Source: an uncultured Anaeromusa sp.
Lineage (GTDB): Bacteria; Bacillota; Negativicutes; Anaeromusales; Anaeromusaceae
DNA length: 64,000 nucleotides
Assembly: GCF_963668665.1 (NCBI RefSeq)
Contig: NZ_OY764902.1
Coordinates: 986,001-1,050,000, forward strand
Direction of reading: 5' to 3'
The notes beneath the pieces are model-generated. The model searched no databases and was not told the DNA's origin. It saw only the letters and a list, made by a program, of their open reading frames with translations. Made by a program: the position numbers and the translations under genes. This document shows positions 43,285-52,294 of this stretch, one piece after another. The stretch's first letter is position 1; each line of letters opens with the position of its first letter.

Positions 43285-43740
43285 TCAACCTTCCCGTTTC
43301 ACCATAGCCACTTCATCGCAGTTAGGGAATTTGGGACAGTTTATACATTCTTTCCAAACCTTCTGCGGCAATTCTTCTTTGGTAACCTCGGAAAAGCCCA
43401 AGGTCCCAAAAAATTCCGGCTGATACGTCAAGGTAAAGAAGGTCTTTACCCCCAACGCCCGGCCTTCAATAAGCAGCTCTTCCACGATCTGTCTGCCGAT
43501 GCCCCGCCGCTGGAAACCAGGCGCAATGGCTAAGGCCCTTACCTCAGCCAAGGCGTCCCAGGAAAGATGCAGGCTTCCTACACCAACCAGCCTATCATCC
43601 TCTTCGGCAATAATTACATCCCGCAAGGTTTCATAAATGGAGTTGCGCGAACGCGGCAGCATAACTCCTTGCTGTGCATAATCGTTGACAAGCTTATGGA
43701 TGGCTTCTACATCTCCAAATGTCGCTTTACGCAAATGCAT
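43285..43740 (-). CDS. GNAT N-acetyltransferase, ArgA-like short form
   Basis: A 151-residue GNAT enzyme with the acetyl-CoA loop RRGIGRQIVEELL. The C-terminal segment CINCPKFPNCDEVAM is characteristic of the short, kinase-domain-free amino-acid N-acetyltransferases often annotated as N-acetylglutamate synthase. It might therefore make N-acetylglutamate for arginine synthesis, but no arg gene is nearby. AGGAGGG precedes the ATG at 43740. It follows nth by 28 bases on the same strand. Confidence 0.8.
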   Translation of the reverse strand: MHLRKATFGDVEAIHKLVNDYAQQGVMLPRSRNSIYETLRDVIIAEEDDRLVGVGSLHLSWDALAEVRALAIAPGFQRRGIGRQIVEELLIEGRALGVKTFFTLTYQPEFFGTLGFSEVTKEELPQKVWKECINCPKFPNCDEVAMVKREG

Positions 43741-43768
43741 GTCAAAATCCCTCCTTTGGTTGTCAAAC

Positions 43769-44401
43769 TCATGGCTTCATGCTGGGACACAAATCCTGCA
43801 CAGGACAATCATCACACAAAGGCCTGCGCGCCTTGCAAATTTTCCGGCCATGCCAAATCAGCCAATGATGCGCCGCTGCCCAGTCCTTTTTAGGAATAGC
43901 CTTCTGCAGCGCCGCCTCCACCGCTTCCGGCGTATCGCCGGTTCCCAGGCGCAACCGATTCGCCACGCGAAACACGTGCGTATCCACCGCAATAGCCGGC
44001 ACATTATAAAGAACGCTTAAAATAACATTAGCGGTTTTTCGGCCCACTCCCGGCAACGCAATGAGAGAGTTAAAGGTATCGGGAACTTGTCCTTGATGAC
44101 GTTCCAACAGCAGCCGGCTCATAGCCAAAATATTTTTGGCCTTAGCACGGAACAAGCCGCAATCCTTGATCTCTTCCTCCAACGCTTCCAACCCTAAGAG
44201 CAGAATAGCCTCCGGCGTGTTGGCTTTGAGAAATAATCTTCCTGTGGTGATATTCACACGTTCATCTGTGCACTGCGCCGAAAGAATTACAGCCACCAAC
44301 AGTTCAAAAGGCGATGTATAATGAAGCGCTGTACCAATATGACCATAGGTCTGCTCCAGCACCTTCAGCATCTGCCCTTTGACGGCTTTCGTCACTCTCA
44401 T
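43769..44401 (-). CDS. nth: Endonuclease III
   Basis: Base-excision-repair glycosylase/AP lyase for oxidized pyrimidines, 210 residues. It has the helix-hairpin-helix LPGVGRKTANVIL with the catalytic lysine, an aspartate in VDTHVFRVANRL, and a [4Fe-4S] motif Cys189, Cys196, Cys199, Cys205 (C-x6-C-x2-C-x5-C), all intact. The ATG at 44401 follows GAGG and lies eight bases after the upstream UPF0210 stop. Confidence 0.97.
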   Translation of the reverse strand: MRVTKAVKGQMLKVLEQTYGHIGTALHYTSPFELLVAVILSAQCTDERVNITTGRLFLKANTPEAILLLGLEALEEEIKDCGLFRAKAKNILAMSRLLLERHQGQVPDTFNSLIALPGVGRKTANVILSVLYNVPAIAVDTHVFRVANRLRLGTGDTPEAVEAALQKAIPKKDWAAAHHWLIWHGRKICKARRPLCDDCPVQDLCPSMKP

Positions 44402-44409
44402 GCCAAGCC

Positions 44410-45768
44410 TCAGTTGGTCAAGCTGCGCACAGGCGCGGGAATCCGCCCGCCCCTGGCAATAAATTCAGCAGAACTAAAACGGTTTACCGGCAAAATGGGA
44501 CTATAGCCCAACAAGCCGCCAAACTCCACACTATCGCCGACCTTTTTACCAGGAACTGGAATAATACGCACAGCCGTAGTTTTATTATTAATCATGCCAA
44601 TTGCCGCTTCGTCTGCAATAATAGCTGCCAACGTAGTAGACGGCGTATCGCCGGGAACGGCAATCATGTCAAGGCCAACGGAACAAACACAGGTCATAGC
44701 TTCCAGTTTCTCTAGCGTCAAAGCGCCGCGTTCCACAGCAGCAATCATGCCCGCATCTTCGCTAACAGGAATAAACGCGCCGCTCAAACCGCCAACATGG
44801 GAAGAAGCCATCAAGCCGCCTTTTTTAACGGCATCGTTCAGCAAAGCCAAAGCCGCTGTCGTGCCGGGGGCGCCGCAGCTCTCCAAGCCCATCTCTTCCA
44901 AAATATGCGCTACACTATCGCCAATGGCCGGCGTCGGCGCCAAGGACAAATCTACAATACCAAACTGCACGCCCAAACGCCGCGAAGCCTCCTGAGCCAC
45001 CAGTTGCCCTACGCGGGTGATTTTAAATGCGGTTTTCTTAATAGTTTCCGCCACCATGCTGAAATCTTGGCCTTTAACATCCTCCAAGGCTCGTTTCACA
45101 ACGCCAGGGCCGCTAACGCCCACATTGATAACCGTCTCCGGCTCTCCTACGCCATGAAAAGCGCCAGCCATAAAGGGATTGTCTTGGGGCACATTAGCGA
45201 ACACAACCAATTTAGCGCAGCCAATGGCATCGCGATCCGCGGTCAAGGCGGCAGCTTTCACAATGACGTCGCCCATTTCCCGAACAGCATCCATATTAAT
45301 GCCAGTCTTGGTAGAACCCACATTGACCGACGCGCACACACGATCTGTGCAAGCCAGCGCTTCAGGAATGGATGCAATCAAGCGGCGGTCGCCTTCGGTA
45401 TAGCCTTTTTCAACCAAGGCGGAAAACCCGCCGATAAAGTTAACCCCAACTTCTTTGGCCGCTTTGTCCAAAATCTGAGCTACAGGTACAAGGCTGTCGG
45501 TACGACAGCTTTCCGCGGCAATCGCGATTGGCGTAATGGATATCCGCTTGTTAATAATGGGAATGCCATATTCGCTTTCAATTTCTTCGCCAGTGCGCAC
45601 TAAATGCTCGGCGCGGCGCGTGATTTTTTCATATACATTTTGACAGAAACGGTCTAAATCGGGGTGGGCGCAATCGCGCAAACTAATCCCCATCGTAATC
45701 GTCCGCACATCAAGATTATTTTCACTGATCATGCGGTTCGTTTCTAAAATATCTTTAATGCTTAACAT
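44410..45768 (-). CDS. UPF0210 (PFL-like, DUF711) family protein
   Basis: A 452-residue protein of the UPF0210/DUF711 family (PFL-like fold) with [14 protein letters not shown] at the start, [36 protein letters not shown] and [16 protein letters not shown]. Function is not established. The ATG at 45768 follows GGAAGGAG. The gene lies 42 bases after an ACT-domain gene, an association conserved widely in Firmicutes. The ACT partner suggests regulation by an amino acid (inference). Confidence 0.9.
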   Translation of the reverse strand: MLSIKDILETNRMISENNLDVRTITMGISLRDCAHPDLDRFCQNVYEKITRRAEHLVRTGEEIESEYGIPIINKRISITPIAIAAESCRTDSLVPVAQILDKAAKEVGVNFIGGFSALVEKGYTEGDRRLIASIPEALACTDRVCASVNVGSTKTGINMDAVREMGDVIVKAAALTADRDAIGCAKLVVFANVPQDNPFMAGAFHGVGEPETVINVGVSGPGVVKRALEDVKGQDFSMVAETIKKTAFKITRVGQLVAQEASRRLGVQFGIVDLSLAPTPAIGDSVAHILEEMGLESCGAPGTTAALALLNDAVKKGGLMASSHVGGLSGAFIPVSEDAGMIAAVERGALTLEKLEAMTCVCSVGLDMIAVPGDTPSTTLAAIIADEAAIGMINNKTTAVRIIPVPGKKVGDSVEFGGLLGYSPILPVNRFSSAEFIARGGRIPAPVRSLTN

Positions 45769-45810
45769 CAATAAACTCCTTCCAAAAGTGAGCAACGCTC
45801 TGTTGCTAAT

Positions 45811-46080
45811 TTAAATGCGGTGCATGCTTTGAAAAATATCTTCATGCTGCACTTTAATTTCCAAGCCCAGTTCCTTGCCTTTCGCTGCAAAAATAGCCTG
45901 CAGTTCTTTGAGAGAAACTTTGCTTTCACCAGTTTCAGCAATCATTACCATATTAAAAAAGCCATCAACAATATTTTGATTGATGTCCAAAATATTTACC
46001 TGATTTTCCGCCAGCACATTACTGGCCATAGCAACAATACCCACGCGATCCTTACCAATAATCGTAATTACGACTTTCAT
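45811..46080 (-). CDS. ACT domain protein, UPF0237 family
   Basis: A stand-alone ACT domain of 89 residues (ITIIGKDRVGIVAMASNVLAEN, ILDINQNIVDGFFNMVMI), the UPF0237 type. ACT domains bind small ligands, often amino acids. AAGGAG lies upstream of the ATG at 46080. It is the first gene of a set with the UPF0210 gene, nth and the acetyltransferase. A 12-base tandem repeat lies about 110-130 bases upstream. Confidence 0.92.
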   Translation of the reverse strand: MKVVITIIGKDRVGIVAMASNVLAENQVNILDINQNIVDGFFNMVMIAETGESKVSLKELQAIFAAKGKELGLEIKVQHEDIFQSMHRI

Positions 46081-46188
46081 CTTCTACTACACTCCTTCAA
46101 TTTTAATACTTGCTATTCAACAGTTAGCCGCCGGAAATCCGCCTGACTCCAGAAAGGTTTTCTTGTTGGGAAAACCTATAACTTTCAT

Positions 46189-46212
46189 AGCATATTCTCT
46201 AGCATATTCTCT
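46189..46212. repeat. Tandem direct repeat upstream of the ACT gene
   Basis: The 12-mer AGCATATTCTCT occurs twice in immediate succession. On the minus strand each copy reads AGAGAATATGCT, so it could supply tandem -10-like boxes or operator sites. No function is shown. Confidence 0.5.
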
Positions 46213-46239
46213 GTTATTGCATAATATCCTGCCAAAATT

Positions 46240-46279
46240 AAAATAAAAATGCGAGCCAGGCTTTTACTGGCTCGCATTT
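46240..46279 (-). terminator. Terminator of the DUF2680 gene
   Basis: A 13-base perfect stem (46247-46259 with 46267-46279) is followed on the minus strand by a T-rich tract, 18 bases after the gene's stop. Confidence 0.82.
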
Positions 46280-46296
46280 GTCTACTGCAGATACTA

Positions 46297-46716
46297 TTAT
46301 TGGTTTTGAGTTCCACCAGGAGCAGCCTGGCACGGCATATTCCCTCTGCCTGCTCCGTTCATCATACCGCGATGATGTTTGCCCATTTCACCCGGGTGCG
46401 CTTTCATCCATTCCATGCGCTCTTGCATGAATTGCAGGTGTTGGTCAGCCTGTTCTCGGCTAATCAAACCCTTTGCTACTTCTTGATTCAAAAAGTCTTT
46501 TTTCAAAGCCAGCATTTTCTCGTGATGCGCTGCCATATCCTGTTGAAACTCTGCTTTCTGCGCATCCGTCCAGGTGGCGTTGTTAAACAAACAAGGACGC
46601 TCGCCGCCAGCTCCTGGACCACCGCCCATAGGACCCATAGGCGCCGCCGATACCCATGCAGCCGAAACAAGAATTACCCCAGCAGCCAAAGTTGCTATCC
46701 ATCTTTTTTTCATCAT
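46297..46716 (-). CDS. Exported DUF2680/Spy-like protein
   Basis: A 139-residue protein with a signal peptide (about 1-24, ending VSA), a glycine/methionine-rich stretch, and a helical domain (about 50-115) with LALKKDFLNQEVAKGLISREQAD in two blocks, the pattern of the DUF2680 family. The C-terminus is rich in His, Met and Gly, which may bind metal. It resembles periplasmic Spy/CpxP-like chaperones in layout. AGGAGGG precedes the ATG at 46716; a second ATG follows at once. The gene is monocistronic and divergent from the small gene at 46889. Confidence 0.8.
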   Translation of the reverse strand: MMKKRWIATLAAGVILVSAAWVSAAPMGPMGGGPGAGGERPCLFNNATWTDAQKAEFQQDMAAHHEKMLALKKDFLNQEVAKGLISREQADQHLQFMQERMEWMKAHPGEMGKHHRGMMNGAGRGNMPCQAAPGGTQNQ

Positions 46717-46888
46717 TGTTAATCCCTCCTGTTTTGTTTGTGTCTTTATTGTATCGTTCAGACATGGCAAATATTTGGCGTCTTTGTGACAAAAGATTGA
46801 ACTTATCATAATATAACGCAGGAAAATGACATAGTAAGACGAATTTTATTATCAATAAAGATGCATCATACTAAAAGGAGTGATTCAC

Positions 46889-47134
46889 GTGTACGATACT
46901 GACTGCTACACTCGCTCTCAAGCTCTTGGCTATGCAAGGTTAGCCTTAAAAGAAATGGCTGCCAAAAAAGTAATTCCTCTTGAGATAGTTCCTGCCATTA
47001 TGCAGCAAATGCTGCAGTTAATGGAAGAATTCACGCCGGCAGAAGCGGAGGCTAGGGGAAATCAGTTCCGTCAATCAGAAACTTACCAACAGGCGATTGC
47101 CAACTTGAAAGGTAAGTCTACTCCCCCAACTTAA
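46889..47134 (+). CDS. Small protein of unknown function, 81 residues
   Basis: The start is the GTG at 46889 with AAAGGAG nine bases before; a GTG overlapping that site is less likely. The protein is acidic to neutral and helical, with ALGYARLALKEMAAKK and MQQMLQLMEEFTPAEAEARG, and two aromatic-charged stretches at the start (YDTDCYTRSQ). It has no signal or membrane segment. I do not recognise the family. It is divergent from the DUF2680 gene and upstream of a DUF896 gene. Its codon use matches its neighbours. Confidence 0.75.
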   Translation: MYDTDCYTRSQALGYARLALKEMAAKKVIPLEIVPAIMQQMLQLMEEFTPAEAEARGNQFRQSETYQQAIANLKGKSTPPT

Positions 47135-47283
47135 AGTATCTGTTGAAAAGCGAGTAAAAGATGCGATGCCTAGACGGCTTTGCATCTTTTTTACGTGTAG
47201 CCTTTTATGCTATACTGTCTACATGATATAATTTCTTCATTAAAACAATTTTGTTGTGTAATTACGAAAGGATGACTCATTTT

Positions 47284-47466
47284 ATGACACTGGAAACGAT
47301 TGAACGCATCAACGCCTTATCGCGCAAGCAGCGCTCCATCGGCTTGACGGAAGAAGAAAAGCAGGAACAACTTCTGCTTCGCCGGCAATATATTGACAAT
47401 ATTAAAGTACAAATCACCCAAGCATTAGGCCCAGACACTTCGGCGGCTCCACTCCATGAACAGTAA
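47284..47466 (+). CDS. DUF896 (YnzC-like) small protein
   Basis: A 60-residue DUF896/UPF0291 protein with ETIERINALSRKQRSIGLTEEE and QLLLRRQYIDNIK. The family includes YnzC and the SOS-linked SosA neighbourhood of Bacillus; the biochemical function is unknown. I placed the start at the ATG at 47284, the family start. Its last 11 bases overlap the MFS gene start, so the two are coupled. Confidence 0.85.
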   Translation: MTLETIERINALSRKQRSIGLTEEEKQEQLLLRRQYIDNIKVQITQALGPDTSAAPLHEQ

Positions 47467-48649
47467 AACAGTCTGGGGCTTCCGCCAATATTGGGGCTGG
47501 GTGCTGCTTTTGGCATTGACTCATTTCACCAGTGACTTTTATAATAATTTCCTGCCCCCCATGCTGCCTTTTCTGGTAGATACCATGCACATTTCCCTCA
47601 CCACAGGCGGCCTGCTGGCCATGGTCTACGCCATCACTTCTTGTCTTCTGCAGCCGTTTTTTGGTTATTGGGTTGATCGACAGGGAGCCACATGGCCTCT
47701 CTTAGCCACAATTCCAGGCAGTGCGTTTTTCATCTGTTTAAGCGGCGAAGCGCCTTCACCGCTTTTTTTATTTTTATTGGTCGCCGTCGCCGGTACGGTC
47801 TCTTCTGTATTCCATCCGTTGGCGTCCGCCCTGGTGGCGCGCGTCACCGATCCATCCCACCGGGCGTTTTCTATGTCCTTGTTCATCAGTGGCGGCAATA
47901 TTGGTTTTGCGGTTGCTCCCGCTCTGCTGACAGGCTATCTTTCCACATGGGGACTTGAAAGTCTTTGGTTCCTTTTCTTTCCGGCCCTTGCCCTCGCTGC
48001 TGCGTGCCTTGCTTCCCGTTTGCATTTGGTACCGCTTCGCGACCAGCATCAATTTGCTTTTAAAGAAGACACCACAGCCCCCTCTTGGTATCGATCTAAA
48101 CCTCTTTTGTTATTAAATACCGCCATGACGCTGCGCTGTTGGACGCAAGTAGCTTTTTTAACTTTTCTACCACTGTTGCTGCCGCTTTGGGGCGCCTCCG
48201 CCGCCATGGGAGGCACCTTCCTTACGGTGTACCTCTTAGGCGGCGCTTTAGGAAGCTTTTGCGGCGGTTGGGCTGGTGATCGCTGGGGGCATGCCCGTTG
48301 CATTCAAGGCTGCCTGCTCCTCGCCCTAATCTCATTAGCCTTGTTTCTCTTCTCCAGCTCTTTATCCTGGTCGGCTTGGATCCTTATTTTCCTTGGCGGC
48401 GCTGGCCTGCAAGGCTCTTTGCCCTCGTCCATAGTCTGGGCGCAAGCTATTTTGCCCCAAAATGCCGCTATGGCCTCCGGCATGATGTTGGGGCTTACCT
48501 TTGGTTTGGGCGGCGTAGGCGCCGCCATCAGCGGCGCCTGGGCTGACCTCTGGGGCATCCCGGTCTCTCTCGCTGTATCTTTGTTTCCTCTGCTTTTGGC
48601 GAGCGTGTTGCTGCACCGTATTCCCTCGCCCAATTTAAATGGTAAATAG
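47456..48649 (+). CDS. MFS transporter, fosmidomycin-resistance (Fsr) type
   Basis: A 397-residue, 12-helix major facilitator. The N-terminus (LALTHFTSDFYNNFLPPMLPFLVD) and the loop motif GYWVDRQG match the Fsr family of drug exporters, with a second-half GGWAGDRWGHA loop. The natural substrate is unknown. The start overlaps the DUF896 gene end by 11 bases and a terminator follows. Efflux of toxic small molecules is the family role (inference for this one). Confidence 0.88.
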   Translation: MNSKTVWGFRQYWGWVLLLALTHFTSDFYNNFLPPMLPFLVDTMHISLTTGGLLAMVYAITSCLLQPFFGYWVDRQGATWPLLATIPGSAFFICLSGEAPSPLFLFLLVAVAGTVSSVFHPLASALVARVTDPSHRAFSMSLFISGGNIGFAVAPALLTGYLSTWGLESLWFLFFPALALAAACLASRLHLVPLRDQHQFAFKEDTTAPSWYRSKPLLLLNTAMTLRCWTQVAFLTFLPLLLPLWGASAAMGGTFLTVYLLGGALGSFCGGWAGDRWGHARCIQGCLLLALISLALFLFSSSLSWSAWILIFLGGAGLQGSLPSSIVWAQAILPQNAAMASGMMLGLTFGLGGVGAAISGAWADLWGIPVSLAVSLFPLLLASVLLHRIPSPNLNGK

Positions 48650-48660
48650 ATTACTTTCAA

Positions 48661-48687
48661 AAGCTTGGTCTCGCCAAGCTTTTTTTT
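48661..48687 (+). terminator. Terminator of the DUF896-MFS operon
   Basis: An eight-base stem AAGCTTGG with CCAAGCTT around a five-base loop is followed by T8, 12 bases after the MFS stop. Confidence 0.88.
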
Positions 48688-48911
48688 CATTAAAAAAATA
48701 ACAAGCATTACAAATTGCTCTAAAGAGCTTCCTATTTGTTTGTAATTATCTCAGAGCGCCCCATGTATACAATATTCCCTCATTTCCTCCGGGACAAAGC
48801 AACTCAAGAAACACATCATTTGAAACTTTTTACTCGATTTTATTTTGAGCTATTTGTAACTAATATTCGTTTAAAGTCCACCGCCGAAGTACTTATATAC
48901 TTGTGAAAAGA
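48688..48911. other. Intergenic region, no gene
   Basis: A/T-rich non-coding DNA between the MFS terminator and the carboxyltransferase promoter. I see an imperfect inverted repeat around 48708-48746 (ATTACAAAT with ATTTGTTTGTAAT) but no small gene with a ribosome binding site. Confidence 0.4.
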
Positions 48912-48941
48912 TTGACAACCTTAATGAAAATAAACTATAAT
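48912..48941 (+). promoter_or_regulatory. Promoter of the carboxyltransferase gene
   Basis: A consensus TTGACA (48912-48917) and TATAAT (48936-48941) are spaced by 18 bases. The leader of about 170 nt to the start codon contains no riboswitch I recognise. Confidence 0.8.
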
Positions 48942-49117
48942 TAAAAATGTGTTATATCGTTGTTGCGTACCCACAGACATTTTAATTTATTTACAACTAA
49001 ATGTACCTGGCGCTTTTACATAACTCTTTTCAGTCATGTACACAGCGTTGGCAAATGTGGTTATTCTACAATGATAAAACATACATTGCACAGATAATTT
49101 GGAGGAGGTAACAGTTC

Positions 49118-50491
49118 ATGGCGAAAAAACCACTGAGAATTATGGAAACTGTGTTGCGTGACGGCCATCAGTCGCTCGCAGCTACCCGGATGCGTATTAC
49201 CGATATGCTTCCCCAGTTGGAAATCCTTGACAACGTAGGCTACTGGGCTTTAGAAGCTTGGGGCGGCGCTACCTTCGACACCTGCCTTCGTTTTCTGAAC
49301 GAAGATCCCTGGGAACGTTTGAAAACGCTCCGCAAACACATTACCAAAACTCCGATTTCGATGCTGCTTCGCGGCCAGAACATCTTGGGCTACAACCATT
49401 ATGCCGATGATGTTGTGGAAGCTTTCGTAGCTAAAATGGTTGAACACGGCATTGGCGTTATTCGTATTTTTGACGCTCTTAATGACATCCGCAACCTGGA
49501 AACAGGTATCCGCGCTGGTAAAAAAGCCGGAGCTCATGTCCAAGGCGTATGCGTATATACCATCAGCCCGTATCATACCACCGAAAGCTACTTGGAATTG
49601 GCTCGCAGCCTTGTGGAACGCGGTGTTGATTCTATCTGTATCAAAGACATGGCTGGTTTGATTGCTCCTTACGAAGCATACAAATTGGTTAAAGCTATGA
49701 AGGAAGATCCGAAAATTGGCGTGCCGATTCATCTGCATTGCCATTACACCAGCGGCATGGCTTCCATGGCCTACCTAAAAGCTGCTGAAGCTGGTGTTGA
49801 TATTGTTGACTGCGCTCTGTCGCCGTTTGCAATGGGTACTTCACAGCCTTGCACCGAGTCTCTGATCGCCACTTTCGAAGGTCACGAACGCGATACCGGT
49901 CTGAAAAAAGAAGACCTGTACCCGGTTGCTGATTATTTCTCTGGCGTCAAGAAATCCTTGGCTAACGACTTCAAACTGAACACTGCGTTTGACGTCTCCA
50001 CGAAAGTCTTGACCTTCCAGGTACCTGGCGGCATGCTTTCCAATCTGCGTAACCAGCTCAAAGAGCAGGGTATGGAAGATAAATACGACGAGCTGCTTGA
50101 AGAAATGCCTCGCGTCCGCGCTGACCTTGGCTATCCTCCGCTTGTTACGCCTACCAGCCAGATTGTTGGCTCCATGGCAACCTTTAATGTCATGATGCAA
50201 AGCTTCGGCCAGGAACGTTATTCTCAAGTTCCTCGCGAAGTAAAAGATTTGGCCCGTGGTAAATACGGCAAAACCATTCGCCCGGTTAACCCCGAAGTGG
50301 CTGAAAAAATCATCGGCGGTGAAGAAATCATCACTTGCCGTCCGGCAGATCAGATTCCTCCGCAGATGGATGAACTGAAAGCTAAGTTGCAAGAACTTGG
50401 TTATGCTAATCCTCCGATCGAAGACGTTCTCTCTTATGCCGTCTTCCCGGAAGTGGCTGTCAACTTCTTCAAAGCTAACGGCCGGATGTAA
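49118..50491 (+). CDS. Biotin-dependent carboxyltransferase subunit (OadA/PycB/5S type)
   Basis: A 457-residue carboxyltransferase of the pyruvate carboxylase subunit B, oxaloacetate decarboxylase alpha and transcarboxylase 5S family. The TIM barrel has LRDGHQS (Asp15), the carboxylated lysine Lys175 (IKDMAGL) and metal-binding His206/His208 (HLHCHYTSG). The conserved domain ends near residue 457 without a biotinyl domain or linker, so the biotin carrier must be a separate protein. The gene is alone, with a strong promoter and terminator. Whether it makes or uses oxaloacetate cannot be told. GGAGGAGG precedes the ATG at 49118. Confidence 0.92.
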   Translation: MAKKPLRIMETVLRDGHQSLAATRMRITDMLPQLEILDNVGYWALEAWGGATFDTCLRFLNEDPWERLKTLRKHITKTPISMLLRGQNILGYNHYADDVVEAFVAKMVEHGIGVIRIFDALNDIRNLETGIRAGKKAGAHVQGVCVYTISPYHTTESYLELARSLVERGVDSICIKDMAGLIAPYEAYKLVKAMKEDPKIGVPIHLHCHYTSGMASMAYLKAAEAGVDIVDCALSPFAMGTSQPCTESLIATFEGHERDTGLKKEDLYPVADYFSGVKKSLANDFKLNTAFDVSTKVLTFQVPGGMLSNLRNQLKEQGMEDKYDELLEEMPRVRADLGYPPLVTPTSQIVGSMATFNVMMQSFGQERYSQVPREVKDLARGKYGKTIRPVNPEVAEKIIGGEEIITCRPADQIPPQMDELKAKLQELGYANPPIEDVLSYAVFPEVAVNFFKANGRM

Positions 50492-50507
50492 TATCTGTTA
50501 TACCTCA

Positions 50508-50542
50508 AAGAAGAGCTCGTTTAGGCGAGCTCTTCTTTTTTT
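50508..50542 (+). terminator. Terminator of the carboxyltransferase gene
   Basis: A 12-base perfect stem (50508-50519 with 50526-50537) and a T tract. Confidence 0.9.
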
Positions 50543-50560
50543 GGCTTCAATGCATATATA

Positions 50561-50599
50561 AAAACGCGTTCACCCTTCTTTTCACGGTGAACGCGTTTT
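50561..50599 (-). terminator. Terminator of the nucleoside kinase operon
   Basis: A 14-base perfect stem (50561-50574 with 50586-50599) with an A/T-rich flank on the minus-strand exit, 19 bases after the kinase stop. Confidence 0.8.
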
Positions 50600-50618
50600 T
50601 AAAACACAAGAATTCCCT

Positions 50619-52271
50619 TTAATGAAAGCACGATCCGCCTATAAACTCGCGCAGAATCGAATTGACCGGCACTAAATCGTCTTCAATCGCATGAAAATAC
50701 GCTAAGAAGCTCAACAAACGTTTCGCCTCGCTATATTCCGAATGCTCCGGTCCAATAGCTTCCAACAAAGGCTGTGCATGCTTCCGCAACATGCCCAGCT
50801 CATAAATCAAGGCTGAATTAAACATAATATCAGCATCTTCTTGGAAAGGAAAAATATTACGATGCTCTCCTCTGCGCACAGAAGGCCAAATGCGCAAAGT
50901 AGCCAAGGCATCATGCGAACGGAACTGATGATCCCGGACAATGCGTCGAATCAAACGCGCATCGGTAGTCGGAATACGATTATGTTGATCCAAAGAAAGC
51001 TGTGTCAAAGCACTGATATAAATCTTGATCTTTCTCTCCTTCGGAACAACTTCTGTCAAGCGTTCATTCAAGCCGTGAATACCTTCAATAATCAATGGCT
51101 GATTATCGGTAATTCGAATCCGTCGCCCACTTGAGTCCCTTTGCCCTGTACGAAAATTGAAACGAGGAATTTCTACTTCTTCGCCAGCTAACAGCATTGA
51201 CAAGTGATGATTAAACAGCTCCAAATCAATAGCTTCAATCGCCTCAAAATCGGGTTTTCCCTCTTCGTCTATCGGCGTATGCGCCCGGTCAACAAAATAG
51301 TCATCCAACGAGATAGCCACCGGCCGCAACGCATTGACCCGCAGCTGAATCATGAGGCGCTGCGCAAAGGTAGTCTTGCCTGATGATGACGGCCCTGCAA
51401 TCAAGACCAATGCCACTTCTTTCCGATGCTCCGCAATGTAATCGGCTACCTGGGCAATCTTCTTTTCGTGCAAGGCCTCAGCAATGCGCACTAAAGATGC
51501 CGCTTCGCCTTGCTCCAAATGACCATTTAGCGAACCAACATCAGTACATTCCAAAATGCTGCCCCAAGACTCCGCCTCCTGAAAGACTTTCGCCAACTTG
51601 GGACGGTCCCGAAAAGCAGGCACCTCCCGCGGCGCTTCCCGCGACGGAAAGAGCATAACAAAACCATCTTGATACGGCTCCAGCGCAAAAAGAGGGACTT
51701 GCGCCGTATTAATAGCCATGGCTCCATAAAAGTAATTATGAGTGTCACCGCAGTAATAGAGGCTGACCAATTCCCTTTCCAGCGATTCCAGCAACAGCAC
51801 CTTACCATGTATTTTTTCCGCCTCAAACAGCTCAATAGCTTCTGTACGAGGCAATACTTTTTTTATAATAGGCCGCTTTTGCGCTACAATTTCATGCATT
51901 CTTGTCTCTAGGCGCGCTACAATTTGCGCATTCACTTCTTGCTTAATTGACAGTTTGCAATATAAACCGCCATCCAGCGAATGCTCTACGCTTACGTCGC
52001 CGTTTTGCAAAAAAAGTTCCTTTACAGCTACGACAAGCACCATAGACAAAGTACGCTGATAAATCCGATTTCCATCTATAGTTGAAACATCCAGAAATTC
52101 AACGCTTGCATCCTCAAACAGCAGCGTATTCAAGTCCTTGACTTCATGGTTAATCCTTACCGCCAAAACCTTGTCCGCATCGCCAGGATAATGCACAAGC
52201 AAATCACGCACAGCCCTATTTTTAGGACAGGGTATTTCTTTCCCCAGATCAGTAAGTTGCACGCGTATCAT
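50619..52271 (-). CDS. Nucleoside kinase with TGS and ThrRS-like domains
   Basis: A 550-residue uridine-kinase-like protein found in Firmicutes and Thermotogae. Residues 1-62 form a TGS domain. Residues about 65-230 resemble the second additional (editing/SAD) domain of threonyl-tRNA synthetase. Residues about 285-500 are the P-loop kinase domain with Walker A AGPSSSGKTTF, SLDDYFVDR, and VEIPRFNF with RIPTTDARLIRRIVRD. The substrate is probably a nucleoside such as uridine or cytidine. A ribosome binding site (AAGGGAG) precedes the ATG at 52271. Gene spacing suggests it may share a transcript with the phosphate transporter 23 bases upstream. Confidence 0.88.
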   Translation of the reverse strand: MIRVQLTDLGKEIPCPKNRAVRDLLVHYPGDADKVLAVRINHEVKDLNTLLFEDASVEFLDVSTIDGNRIYQRTLSMVLVVAVKELFLQNGDVSVEHSLDGGLYCKLSIKQEVNAQIVARLETRMHEIVAQKRPIIKKVLPRTEAIELFEAEKIHGKVLLLESLERELVSLYYCGDTHNYFYGAMAINTAQVPLFALEPYQDGFVMLFPSREAPREVPAFRDRPKLAKVFQEAESWGSILECTDVGSLNGHLEQGEAASLVRIAEALHEKKIAQVADYIAEHRKEVALVLIAGPSSSGKTTFAQRLMIQLRVNALRPVAISLDDYFVDRAHTPIDEEGKPDFEAIEAIDLELFNHHLSMLLAGEEVEIPRFNFRTGQRDSSGRRIRITDNQPLIIEGIHGLNERLTEVVPKERKIKIYISALTQLSLDQHNRIPTTDARLIRRIVRDHQFRSHDALATLRIWPSVRRGEHRNIFPFQEDADIMFNSALIYELGMLRKHAQPLLEAIGPEHSEYSEAKRLLSFLAYFHAIEDDLVPVNSILREFIGGSCFH

Positions 52272-52294
52272 GAAAAACTCCCTTCAAGAGGGTA

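Noticed and set aside
48942..49117. Riboswitch in the 170-nt leader of the carboxyltransferase gene
   Set aside because: No terminator or sequestering hairpin is visible, and no conserved motif is recognised.
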